Shown here piece by piece: positions 26,227 to 36,650 of a DNA stretch of 64,000 nucleotides. The notes below the pieces were generated by a model, which was not told where the DNA came from, did no database searches, and worked only from the letters and a program-made list of their open reading frames with translations. Origin of the DNA: CAVPXC01 sp963709505 (GTDB taxonomy: Bacteria; Chloroflexota; Anaerolineae; JAAEKA01); contig CAVPXC010000029.1 of NCBI GenBank assembly GCA_963709505.1, positions 186,001 through 250,000 on the forward strand, in the 5' to 3' direction. Both the position numbers and the translations under genes were made by a program. The stretch's first letter is position 1, and every line of letters begins with the position of its first letter.

Positions 26227-26342
26227 GATGAGTGATGAGTGATGAGTGATGAGTGCGGACTCCGGATTCCGGAGTCCGCACTCATCACTCATCACTCATC
26301 ACTCATCACTCATCACTCATCACTCATCACTCATCATTCATC
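26227..26342. repeat. GATGAGT heptamer array with inverted copy
   Basis: Four GATGAGT units (26227-26254) lead into the palindrome GGACTCCGGA-T-TCCGGAGTCC. Eight ACTCATC units (26280-26335) plus one degenerate unit follow. The 4:8 imbalance suggests that the two arms expand independently. It lies between the convergent arginase and cytochrome genes. Confidence 0.92.
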
Positions 26343-26347
26343 GTTTC

Positions 26348-28784
26348 CTAGTGCGGCCACCCCCACTCCTCCGCCGCCATGATGATGTCCATTACATCGA
26401 TTGCGGTCGAGTTGTTTATGTCCAGCCCCGGGGGGCAAGCTGGGCTGATTGGCTGGTTCCAACAGCCGGCAATGCGTTGCACGTCGGCGATGTCGACATC
26501 TTGGTCGCACAACGCCGGGCGGGTGTGATCGGCGTTGGGCTGCACGTCGGCATAATGACACGACGGTGCCACTTGATAGACCGCCTGGGTCATCACAACC
26601 GGGGCTGCGCCCGGCAGATCCTTGTTGTGCAGCCAAAGCTGCCAGAGAGTGTCGCCCCACGCCTTGAGCTTGGTGAAGAAGGGATCCGTTTGGACAATAT
26701 AGGCCTCGTTGATGGTGGGGGTGCCGGGGTTGGGGTCGGGTAGGGTGAGATGGCCGGTGCCGTTGATCTCGTCACGTAAAAACTCCATGTACTCTCGACT
26801 GGTGATCTGGTAGTTGAGAACGACCTCCGCGCGAGCGCCGCCCGAAATCAGATGAAGCGAGACATGATCATAGCCGCCAGCGTATTCCGCCGCGGTAAAG
26901 TAATTCGGGGCGTTCTGGCCTTGCCAAACTGGCTGCGCCATCCGCTCGGCGGCCCGGCTGATGTCAAAGCCCTTGGGTGGAATCCGGTTGTCCTTGTAGC
27001 GGCTGTCGGATAGAGCAAAGTGGAAGGTAGTTTGCTCGTTGGTCAGCGAGCTGCGCGTCTTCATCTCGTAGACGAGATCGTCCCGATAGACTTCGTTGGG
27101 GCCCAACGGCGGGCTATTGGGCGAGTTGGGCAAACCTCTGAGCGTTCCCGCGATGCTGTCGTAGGGGTTCACTTCGTAGAGGACATTCTGTGCGGCGTCG
27201 AGCACTCGAATTGTGACGAATATCCGCCGTCCTTCGGGGTAGCCGGAGATCAGCTTGTGGCCGGTCTGGTTCTGGATACGGAAGGACAGCGCGCCGGTGC
27301 CTGTGTCATAGCTCAGATTCTGAATGGCCGCTGCATCCAACAGGTTTTGCCCGGCACGCGCAGCACCGTCCAACAGAGCGACAGGGTTGGGGCCTAAGCC
27401 TTGGGTCAAATCGAGCGTCAAAACGTTAGCACCCTGGCCCAGCAGCGCGGCGTTGACGGGATCGTAGTTAGGCGAGCCGGTCACAGCACTGGCCAAGATC
27501 GTCGGCGACCACACGTTTCCGCCGGTCAGATCATGCGTAGGCACACCGCTGTAGGGGTGTTCGGTGCTGCCGGTGGTGGCCGGATTGCCGGTGCGCAGGA
27601 CGACGTCCGGGATGAACGGCTTGGCGCCGGTGCCGGCGCGGTCGCGGATGTGACAGTCTTGGCAGGTGGCGATAGTTTCAGAAGAACGAGAGGTGCTGAA
27701 GACATCTGAGGCAAAGGGGCCGATGCCTGGTGCGCCGCCAGGCTGGCCGTAGTCAGACAGCATAAACTCGGAGAAGGTGCGCTCGACGTGCATATAGGCG
27801 AAGGCAGATTGCTCCTCGGTAGGCAGCACCGTGGTGCCGTTGCCGGGCGGCGTACCCTCGAAGGCCAGGTTCGCCAGCACCGGGTTGGAGACGTCATGAC
27901 ACGAGCTGCAAAAATACTTGCTCTTGTGATACCGGCTGTAGAGACGCGGATGATACTCCGGCGCATCGGCGAAAGAGGCTCGTTTGTCTATCTCCGGGCT
28001 GACGAAATACTGGCCAGCGGCGTTTTCGGTGTAGTTCGGCGGGATCGGCAGATAGGTTGGGCCGAAGTAGGGGTTGCCGTTGAAGAAATCGAGCAATTGC
28101 ACCATGGCTTGATCAGCCGCGCGAGTAGTGTCCGCCATGGTCTGCGAAAGGGTGCCGCTGCCGGGCCCGGTGTTGGCGGCTTCATCCCAGTAGATCTGCC
28201 AGACGTTGCCCTCGCGTGCTTCCCGCGTAGGTGGGCTCGAAGAAGGGGTCGACCATGCGATGGCACAGGTCGCACTGCACGCCGTCGTAGTCCCCGCCGG
28301 TCATGGCTGATGCGTTGGGCGGGTCCGAGCGTCCCTCCAGCCACCCCTTGGGAAAGTGGCAGCGCTCGCAGATGTCCACAGCATTTGGCCGGCCGATCGC
28401 AAAGATCGAATCCTGTCCGGCGACGACCATGGCCGGCCAAAAAAGAGGATCCCTGGCCGACTGCGACATCATTGAGCCCTGCCAGGTGTGAAGAGGTTCG
28501 ACCTGCGGATCGTACCCGCCATGGCAGAACACGCATTCAGTCGGATCGCTCAACTGCACGTGGCCCGGCTGTGTGCCCGGCATCCGTACCAACGGATCCT
28601 GAGTGGTCGGCAATGGGGTCCAAGACGGCTGTGCCGCTTTTGGCTGCTGAGCGAGCTGCTCAGCCGGTTGCTTCGGACCGGCTGCCTCAGGATCGGTCCA
28701 GGCCGATGCGGTGAAGGCTCCGATGCCCAGGAGCAGGCAAAGTCCGATCACAATCAGAAAGCGTTTAGCAGTTCGAGGGTTCAT
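26348..28784 (-). CDS. Secreted multihaem cytochrome c with a dockerin-like C-terminus (one frameshift)
   Basis: The restored protein has about 812 residues. An N-terminal signal/anchor (FLIVIGLCLLLGIGAFTASA) precedes at least five CxxCH haem sites: CVFCH, CERCH and CDLCH in the first part, CSSCH and CQDCH in the second. A beta-rich domain with GHKLISGYPEGRRIFVTI follows, then two dockerin-like loops at the end (DQDVDIADVQRIAGCW and DINNSTAIDVMDI). The frame breaks at about 28225; removing one base joins FFEPTY to REGNVWQIYWDEAANTG. It may carry electrons outside the membrane. Redox partner is unknown. Confidence 0.87.
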
Positions 28785-28841
28785 ACCATGCCTCCAGCGC
28801 CATAGAGCGCAGTTGTATTTGTGCCACACGACACAACGTGT

Positions 28842-28870
28842 ATTGTACGAGTCGCGCTGCCACTTGTCAA
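28842..28870 (-). promoter_or_regulatory. Consensus promoter of the cytochrome gene
   Basis: On the reverse strand TTGACA (28870-28865) and TACAAT (28847-28842) are separated by 17 bases, 58 bases before the cytochrome ATG, which has GGAGG upstream. This is the best sigma-70-type promoter in the window. Confidence 0.8.
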
Positions 28871-28890
28871 CCATCATATCCGCGCTTGTC

Positions 28891-28980
28891 ACCGTCATGC
28901 CCGCGTCCGCGGGCATCCATCCGGCGTGTTTACGCAAACCGCCAGATGGGTTCCCGCTCCCAAAGGGGCGGGAACGACGG
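28891..28980. repeat. GTCATGCCCGCG palindromes between divergent promoters
   Basis: ATGCCCGCGTCCGCGGGCAT (about 28897-28916) is a near-perfect palindrome. A related pair, TTCCCGCTCC/GGGGCGGGAA, follows at 28951-28973. Both belong to the 'GTCATTCCCGCG' style of dispersed repeat also seen at 8580, 15721 and about 49694-49722. They occupy the gap between the two promoters. Confidence 0.75.
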
Positions 28981-29001
28981 AAAGCACCCGCGCACGCGTG
29001 C

Positions 29002-29030
29002 TTGACACACCTCGAAACACCGTGTACTAT
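29002..29030 (+). promoter_or_regulatory. Promoter of the lipoprotein hydrolase gene
   Basis: TTGACA (29002-29007) and TACTAT (29025-29030) are 17 bases apart, 87 bases before the ATG at 29118. It is divergent from the cytochrome promoter. Confidence 0.75.
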
Positions 29031-29117
29031 CCTGATCTTTGGCAATTGCGTTGCAATCTGAACAGCATGCAACGATTCGGATCTGGTCATATCGTATGGA
29101 GTTTGGAGCAAACAACT

Positions 29118-30267
29118 ATGTATAGACGAGAGTCACAGACGCGACGCATGAGTTGGTTGCTTGCAGGGCTACTAGGCCTGACGCTGATCGTGTCGGCCTG
29201 TGCCGGTGGCGGGCAAATCCCCAGCCCGGTGGCTGTTGTGCAGGCGACGAGCGCGACGAGCGCGACGCCAACCCGCCAACCCACCCCGACCCCGACGAGC
29301 ACACCGACTCATACCCCCACAAGCCTGCCAACCGAAACCCCTACCGCCACGCCAACGGCGACTGCAACCTCTACCCCCACCTCGACGCCCACGCCCGATC
29401 CCTTTGCCGAGTTCACGGTCGACGGGCTCACCACTCGCTCCTACGGCGAGGGTGAGCTGCAAGTCGAGGATGTTCTGAACGTCACCAACGCCTTCACCCG
29501 CACCCTGATCACCTACCCCAGCGATGGCCTGACGATTTATGGCTTTATGAACGTTCCAAAAGGCGAAGGGCCGTTCCCGGTGGTGCTGGTGCTACACGGC
29601 TACGTCGACCCGGCGCGCTACGACACGCTGACCTATACGACAGGCTATGCTGACGCGCTGGCGCGCGCCGGCTACCTGGTGATCCATCCCAATTTCCGCA
29701 ACTGGCCGCCGTCCGACACCGGCCCGGAGAACTACCGCGTCGGCCAGGCGGTGGACGTGCTCAATCTGATCGCACTGGTACGGAAGCAAGGGGGACAGGC
29801 GGGGCCGCTGGCCAAAGCAGACCCGGAGCGCATCGGCCTGTGGGGCCACAGCATGGGCGGCGGCATCAGCCAGCGCGTGCTGACCGTCAGCGATGACGTG
29901 GACGCGGCGGTGCTCTACGGCGCAATGAGCGGTGATGAGGCGCTGAACCACAAGCGCATCTTGTACTTCACCAACGGTGCGCGCGGGTTGTGGGACGAAG
30001 CGCCGCCCGACGAGGCGCTGCAACGCATCTCTCCGATCAACTATCTGGACCGTATCACCGCCGCAGTGAGTATCCACCACGGCTCGTTGGACGACCAGGT
30101 GCCGCTGGCAGTGGTCGGAGGACCTGTGCGGCAGGTTACAGGCGCTCGAAAAGCCGGTTGAATGCTTCACCTACGACGGTCAGCCGCATACGTTTGTCGG
30201 CGAAGGGGATCAGTTGTTCGTCCAGCGGGTGCGGGAGTTTTTTGATCGCGAGTTGAAGCAGCCGTGA
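29118..30267 (+). CDS. Lipoprotein alpha/beta-hydrolase (peptidase S9/dienelactone hydrolase type), frameshift near the end
   Basis: The product has a lipoprotein signal (LLAGLLGLTLIVSACAGG), a long Thr/Pro spacer (about residues 45-95) and a hydrolase domain: oxyanion region VVLVLHGYVDP, nucleophile elbow GHSMGGG, acid region HHGSLDDQVPL. The His is missing from the open frame, but removing one base at about 30115 continues the protein as WSEDLCGRLQALEKPVECF and brings in YDGQPHTF with the catalytic His. The restored gene has 383 codons. It is probably anchored outside the membrane on its flexible spacer. Confidence 0.87.
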
Positions 30268-30310
30268 GACCTGATCCCTGCGCCGAGTGCCTTTTCCGCA
30301 TAACGAGAAT

Positions 30311-30338
30311 TTGCGTTTTTAGTCGTCTAAAATACAAT
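30311..30338 (+). promoter_or_regulatory. Probable promoter of the TIR/CHAT/caspase gene block
   Basis: TTGCGT (30311-30316) and TACAAT (30333-30338) are 16 bases apart in an AT-rich patch, about 105 bases before the first gene. No other equally good promoter is visible before the following three genes, so they may form one transcription unit. Confidence 0.55.
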
Positions 30339-30442
30339 TCGGGCGTCGTTTGTTCCACACAGATGAGGGCATGAGGGGCACCCACAACCCACCTGCAATC
30401 AGACTATCGCGGCACAATCATCGCAGACAGGAAGGTTGACCG

Positions 30443-32377
30443 GTGGCCGATCCACAACACTACCGCTACGACGTTTTCATAAGCCATAGTCAAGCCGACC
30501 AGGAATGGGTCGAGGAATGGCTGCTCCCCCGGTTAGAGGCGGCTGGGCTGACAGTTTGCATTGACGCGACCTGCTTCGAGCCGGGCGCGCCTATTCTGGA
30601 TGAACAGGCTCGAGCCGTGGAGCAAAGTCGCAAGACTGTCTTGGTATTGTCTCCGGCTTACCTGGAGAGCCAGTGGAGTCAGTTCGAGAGCCTCCTGGTA
30701 CAGACCCTCGATCCAGGCGCGGTCAAACGGCGCTTGATTCCTGTACTGCGCAAGCCCTGTCAGATCAGTCTACGGTTGCGCCCCTTGGTCTCCATAGATT
30801 TGACTCAGAATGACGAGCGACAGCTGGAGCGCTTACTTAGGGCTCTGGATCCTGGCCAATCCGCTACGCTGAGTCCTGTCCAACGCCTTTCGCTGGTCAT
30901 TACAGATGCCAGTCCGGCCACCATAACTCCTGGCTGGCAACCGCTGGGTGCTGTCTGCTTGGCACTTGGAGTGATTTCTCTGGTCCTACTGGTCGGGTTG
31001 GCGAATCTGCTGCTTTTTGACCTGCCAGCCATTCGCAGCACGGCTAACGTCATGGCCGGCGTCCTGGTTGCATTGCTTGGATTCCTCGGCCTGCGGGAAG
31101 ACCGAGACTTCTTTCAACGGCTCAGCCATTTTTTGGGCCGATCTCGGCCTGCTTGGACCGGCTTGGTAGGCTTGATGATCGTGACGGTCGCTCTGTGGAT
31201 AGGCGTAGGTTGGCCTGGTCTGAAGGCCGAGGCGTACGGTCCCCTTGGGTCTCGCAAGCCGGGTGTACAGCGTTTTGCCATTGGTGAGTGGAAGAATCTC
31301 ACGGCCGGAGCTTCACCGTACGAGGGTGTCTGGACAGAAGGCACGCGCCGGGCTCTATATCAGAAACTGAGCAGTGTGAAAAAGTTGCAAGGAATTGCTG
31401 CCAGCAGCCCTCAAGTTACGGACCAAGTACGCCGCGACTTGGACCTCTGGATCGACGGCGACTTCAGCAAGATCTCCACTGTCAAACTTACAGCGGATAT
31501 CAGCGGCCGAGGCGGTCAATACCTGGAAACCGTTTCAGTGGAGCGAGTTGTGGACGAGAACAGGAATAGTGTGGATGATGACATCCTTGCCACTCAGAAT
31601 GCGCTGGCAAAGGAGATTCTGGCCGCCTTGCAGATTGATCTGCCTGCCGGCAATGCCGATGCGCTGCTCAAGATTCCCACCTCGAATTCTCATGCCCTGC
31701 AGCTAAACAACGAGGCAGCAGTCACCCTGATTTAGGGAGGCAGCGTAGAGAGAGCGGAGGCGCTGCTGCGTGAGGCGCTGACCCTGGACTCCAATTATGC
31801 TGATGCGCATAACAACCTGGGCGCTGTGCTCGTCAGTCGAGGCGATCTGAACGGTGCCATTGCGGAATACTATCGGGCCACTGAACTCCTACCTCGTTAT
31901 CCGGTGTTTCACTTCAACCTGGGATTTGCTCTTGACTTGGCCGGTGAATTTGCTGCCGCTATTCGTTCATATGAAAAAGCCCTGGAGTTGGACCCCACCT
32001 ACGTCAAGGCACTTAACAACTTGGCCTTTGTCTACCTGGAAACGGGTGAGCTGGATAAGGCCCAACGGCTTCTGCAGCAGGGCCTGAGCATAGAACCGGA
32101 CGCCGCTTACTTGCACAAGAACTTGGGGCGGGTTTACCTGGCTAAGGGCCGTACGGCCGGTGCCATCGACGAACTGAGCCAAGCTATTCAACTATCTAAT
32201 GTCCCATACGCCGAAGCGTTTTTCTATCTAGCTCATGCTTACCATCGGGCCGATCAGTCTCAAGCGGCCTGCGATGCCATGGCCCAGTACGCTCCTCTCA
32301 TGCTCGCCGATGCTCAACTTGATCCAGATCGGGCGGAACAGGCGGAAGTGCTAGTTTCGGAGCTACAGTGCCCCTAG
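30443..32377 (+). CDS. TIR domain - transmembrane - TolB-like - TPR protein (in-frame TAG)
   Basis: The N-terminal TIR domain (about residues 8-135) has box 1 YDVFISHSQAD and the catalytic-type segment LSPAYLESQWSQFE, with the conserved Glu at residue 82. That Glu is the NADase residue in active TIRs. Three membrane segments follow at about 169-193, 201-217 and 237-258. A TolB/FlgO-like domain (about 275-415, FAIGEWKNL to LQIDL) comes next, then five or so TPR units. Codon 431 (31733-31735) is TAG in the context LI-x-GGSVERAEALL; the same frame then runs on to 32377. A C-to-T change of CAG (Gln), real or an assembly error, explains it. It is the first gene of the signalling block. Confidence 0.82.
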
Positions 32378-32461
32378 CTGTTCGTTGGATAGAAAACGCG
32401 TTGTAACCAGCTACTACAGAAGCATTCCAAAAAACCACTTGTCTTACCAAGGAGGAGCATC

Positions 32462-33819
32462 ATGTACGACATCATTACCCTTTATCGCTATCGCCTGGTC
32501 CTAGCCGCCGTGCTGGGCTTGCTCGCCCTGACTGGAGTGGCCTGCGCATCCCCGCCATTGCCAGCTGTTCCGTCACCTGCGCCGACTGCCAGCCCTGAAG
32601 CATCGCCTACCCTACCGCCGGTTGACCAGTCACCTGCGCCGATTTCTGCCCCAGAAGCCTCCCTCGACAGCATAGATGGCGAGACCATCGCCGTTCTGAC
32701 CTTTGTAGAAGGCGATGTGGAGTTGGAGGGGGCTACAGCGAGCCGCACCTCTGGCCTGGCTTTGGAAGCAAGGCGCAAGGCCCGGCCACATCAGCAGGTG
32801 CGTTCGCAGACAGTCATTAATCCAACCGGTAATGCTCGGGCTACAGTAGTCTGCAACAACGACCGTGCCTTCGCGACCAGTAACGGACGAAAAGTCAAGG
32901 TGGGACAGGGCTGCCAAAGCGGTTCCGCTTTACCAAAGGAGTCTCTGTGCAGTGTTCGCCCTGATAACGGTCATTTTTGTGTCAACCGCGAGGGCAGCCT
33001 GGTCATTGAACAGGGAACCAGAGACAAGGAAAAAGACTATGGTCGTATCCCCATTATTCTCAGTCCGCGCAATACCGGCCTGATAAGCCTGACGCCTGAC
33101 CTGCGCTGGGTCGCCGTGCCAGGAGCCATCGAGTACCTGCTAGATCTGAGCCCAGTCACGGTTGAGCCCCTGGTTGTGCCGGTTGGGGACGTGGCCTGCG
33201 TCGAGGACATAATGGCGAAGGGTCAAGTCTGCACGCTAGCTTGGCCAGCTGAATGGGTCATGCAACCAGGCAACACATATTTCCTGACCATCAGCGCTCA
33301 ACTCGGCGCTGGAGCAATGCCGCGAGACTCTGGAGGATAGCCGACTGGATGTCCTGGATGCTGAAAGAGCTTCTTCTGTCCAAACGGAGGCCGAAGCCAT
33401 TAAGATACTAGACTTGGACGACGTGACCCAGGATTTATTGCTGGCCGGACTCTATGCCCGGCAGAAAACTCTATGGGGATGGAATTGCCGTTTACGAGCG
33501 CGTGCTGACTGCACAGCCCTCTGTCCTGGTCTACGTTACGCTGGGCGACGCCTATCGGGAGATCGAGCTTCACCGGTGGGCCTTTGCAGCATATCAACAG
33601 GCGGCCTTGGCGTTGTCGGATCACGATGAGGGCGACCCATCCGTGCGAGCCGCTGCTGAGTTCGGCATCGGCCAAGTGTATCTGGCCTACGCTGACAACT
33701 ATGCCGAGGCCGAAAAGCACTTCACTGCGGCTGTGGATCTGTACCAACAGCTCGGAGATAGCGAAGAACTCGAGGCGGCGCGCAAGGGTCTGAAAGAGGC
33801 CCGTGAGCGACAACAGTGA
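32462..33819 (+). CDS. FecR-like/TPR surface protein (two frameshifts)
   Basis: A lipoprotein-like signal (VLGLLALTGVACASP) and Pro-rich spacer lead into a FecR-like domain (IAVLTFVEGDVEL to AFATSNGRKVKVG). A segment of the type seen in FecR-TPR proteins follows (ILSPRNTGLISLTPDLRWVAVPGAIEYLLDL). The frame breaks at about 33310 and again at about 33468; restoring both continues the protein as EQCRETLEDSRLDVLDAERA and then a TPR region (YGDGIAVYERVLTAQPSV to EARERQQ). Net excess is two bases, consistent with two insertions. GGAGG lies before the start. It probably senses or scaffolds outside the membrane. Confidence 0.75.
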
Positions 33820-33849
33820 GAGCCGCCCCGGCTCCGCCCAAGCCGGCGC

Positions 33850-36497
33850 TTGCAAATAGCAGGAGGCTTACTCATGCAGAGCAAAAGACCGAAGCAGTGG
33901 TGCACGTGGCGAAGATACCTCCTTTGTATCGTGTCAATTGCGGTGCTGCTGTCGCCGACAGGTGAGGCCGCCGCAAACCAGCCCTCGCAAATGTACATTC
34001 CATCGCGTCCAGAGAGTTGGTGTGTTCGTGACGGGTTTGACAGGGTTTGGGACTTATATCGGGAGTTTCAGTTCCAAGAGGTTGTTGAAGCTTTCGAATT
34101 TGCCGTGCTGCGGTACAAGGCTGAGAAGCGGTGGTTGGACTACGGTCTCTGCTCCATGGCTCTTGGTTTCGTCCAAACTCAGTTGTCAGACTATCAGGCG
34201 GCTCTGAAGAACTTCTCCGAAGGCGCTGCGCAATGGAGGAAATTGGGCATCTTCGAGCTTGAGGCCGCTGCGGAGCACTTTATCGGTGTTATTTATGGCG
34301 CCTTGGGCGATTCCAAGAGGGCAGTCGAACATTTAAATCAGGCCTATGGCATTCGTAGGTTTCGTCAACCGGATATTGAGGGGGCCGCTGAAACCAGCAA
34401 TCAACTTGGCTTGATCTACCAGTCGTTGGGACAGTACGATTTGGCTTTCCACTACTTTGACGATGCTAGGCAGTGGTCTAGTTACAGTAACCTTATCGGC
34501 AGAGCCCTCAATAACATTAGCCACCTCCACTACAGGCGCGGTCAGGCAGCTCAAGCAAGCAGCAAGATTGACTGCACCAAGAACTTCGACCCTGATTTGC
34601 CAATATGGCTGGTCGAAAGAGTTTTCAAAGAAGCGGGTACCAGCAGTCCGTACTACCCATGCGTGCAATATGTCAGAGCGCGCGACTATGCCCAACAGGC
34701 CTTGAGTTGTCTGGGAAATCTATCAGACTCGCGCGATGCGGGCTACACCCTCAACAACTGGGGGCTTGCCGAATTGGCGCTAGGACGGTATGGCGAGGCT
34801 CGCTCGCACTTCCGGTCTGCTCGTGAGGTGGCTCTTGGAGCGGGAGATCGACTTCTCGAAGGATTGGCGCTGGCTAATCTTGGCAGGCTAGAGAGTTAGC
34901 GGGCAATCGCCAGCAAGCGATCGACTCCTACAGGCAAGCCAGTAATGTGTTCGAAGCTATCCAGGGTTCCCTAACCATCGAAGAACTGCAGACTACCTTT
35001 GCTTTAGTGTCTCTGGAAGTCTATTCTGCTCTCGTTAAGTTACTTGCGGAGGAGGGATCTAAAGCATCCCAAGCCGAGGCTTTCGCTTATGCTGAGAAAG
35101 CACGGGCGCGGGCCTTTCTAGATGGGATTGCAAACGATCAATCGATTTCTGATCGATACCTTCCTCCAGAATGGCTCGAACAGCAGAGGAGTTTGCTCCA
35201 GGAGATTAGTGGGATAAGCAACAGTCTATGGACCGAGAAACGTAAGCCGTTTGACCAACGCGATCAGAAGCTAATCCAACAGTTACAAGATCAACTAGAA
35301 TTGTCTCGCAATCGGTATGCTGAGCACGTTATCGGTATGAAACTGGTCAATCCCGAATACGCTTCTTTGATCAGCGCAGACACCCTGACCTTGGAAGATG
35401 TACAGGAGCAGGTACTGGATGGACGAACTACCTTAATCGAGTACTTTGTTCTGGATGATCACATCGTGGTCTGGGTTATCGATCAACAGAGTTTCGAGTT
35501 AGTCAACCTTCATATTGATCGAGACTACATACGACGTTGGGGCAAGTATCTGCGCAAATACATCGCCCACCAGGACTTCAACAGGGAGACTGCTGCGAAT
35601 CTCTACAAAGAACTTCTTGTTCCCCTGAAACCCCATATTCGTCACAGAAATCTCGTGGTCGTGCCTCACGATGGCCTGCACTACCTGCCCTTTGCTGCCC
35701 TGTGGGACGAGGAAGCCAGTCGCTACTTGGTTCAAGAGTACACGCTGACCTATGCCCCCAGCGCCAGTGTTCTGAAGTTCATTCGCAAGGAGCGCGATAC
35801 TGACGCCCTCAGCTTGCTGGCTCTTGGAAATCCTGACGGATCCTTGGACCAGGCAGAGGAGGAGGTGAAGGCGATCGCGAAACTCTACGGAGCAACCCCG
35901 CTGCTTGGATCGGATGCCACGGAGCAACAGGTCGTGCGCCATGCCGCTAAGACCGATCTGCTGCACTTGTCCGCCCACGGTGTCTACGATGAGATCAATC
36001 CACTGTTTACCCGCATTGAGTTAGCCAAAGACGAGGTTAAAGAGCAGGATGGCAACCTAGAGGTGCACGAGGTTTATGGACTGGACTTATCACAGGCGAA
36101 CCTGGTGGTATTGTCAGCATGTGAGACGGCGCTGGGTCCCCAGAGTGCTGGTGATGAGATCGTGGGATTGACACGGGCCTTTCTCACCGCAGGGACGCCC
36201 GCCGTGATCACCACTCTGTGGAGTGTCGAAGATGATGCCTCCAGCGTGCTGATGGTAGCCTTTTACCGGCATCTGCAGGCAGGCTCGACCAACGCCGAGG
36301 CTCTACGTGCTGCGCAGATGGAGGTGCTGGCCCAGGAGCGCTGGCAATCCCCTTACTACTGGGCGGCTTTCAGCCTCACCGGCGACCACTTGGGAAACGG
36401 CCAGCTGGAAGGTAGCGCTGTCACGCCCGTGGGACGACTGATTGCGCCTTCACCCGCCACTGACGAACCTGGCACTGCCCCGTCTGGTAAACCTTAG
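33850..36497 (+). CDS. Exported TPR-CHAT protease (one frameshift)
   Basis: The restored protein has about 882 residues: a signal peptide or anchor (YLLCIVSIAVLLSPTGEAAA), about eight TPR-like repeats, a helical linker and a C-terminal CHAT domain. The catalytic dyad is visible as LLHLSAHGVYD (His near residue 706) and VVLSACETALG (Cys near 758), with GLTRAFLTAGTPAVITTLW and the YYWAAFSLTG ending typical of CHAT. The frame breaks at about 34893: one missing base would join NLGRLE to ELAGNRQQAIDSYRQASNVFEA. CHAT proteases are caspase relatives, often activated through fused TPRs. GGAGG precedes the ATG. Confidence 0.88.
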
Positions 36498-36650
36498 TCT
36501 GCATCACCCAATGGAGGCGGTGGCGTATGTGCAGGTGCTGACCTGCCTTTGGAAATGATAGTAGTACTGGCGGTTCCTGGTCAAAAACTTGTTTGCCGTC
36601 GGTAAACCGCTGTGCATTCAAAGATTCCACAGTCCCAGCTGAAGATTCCT

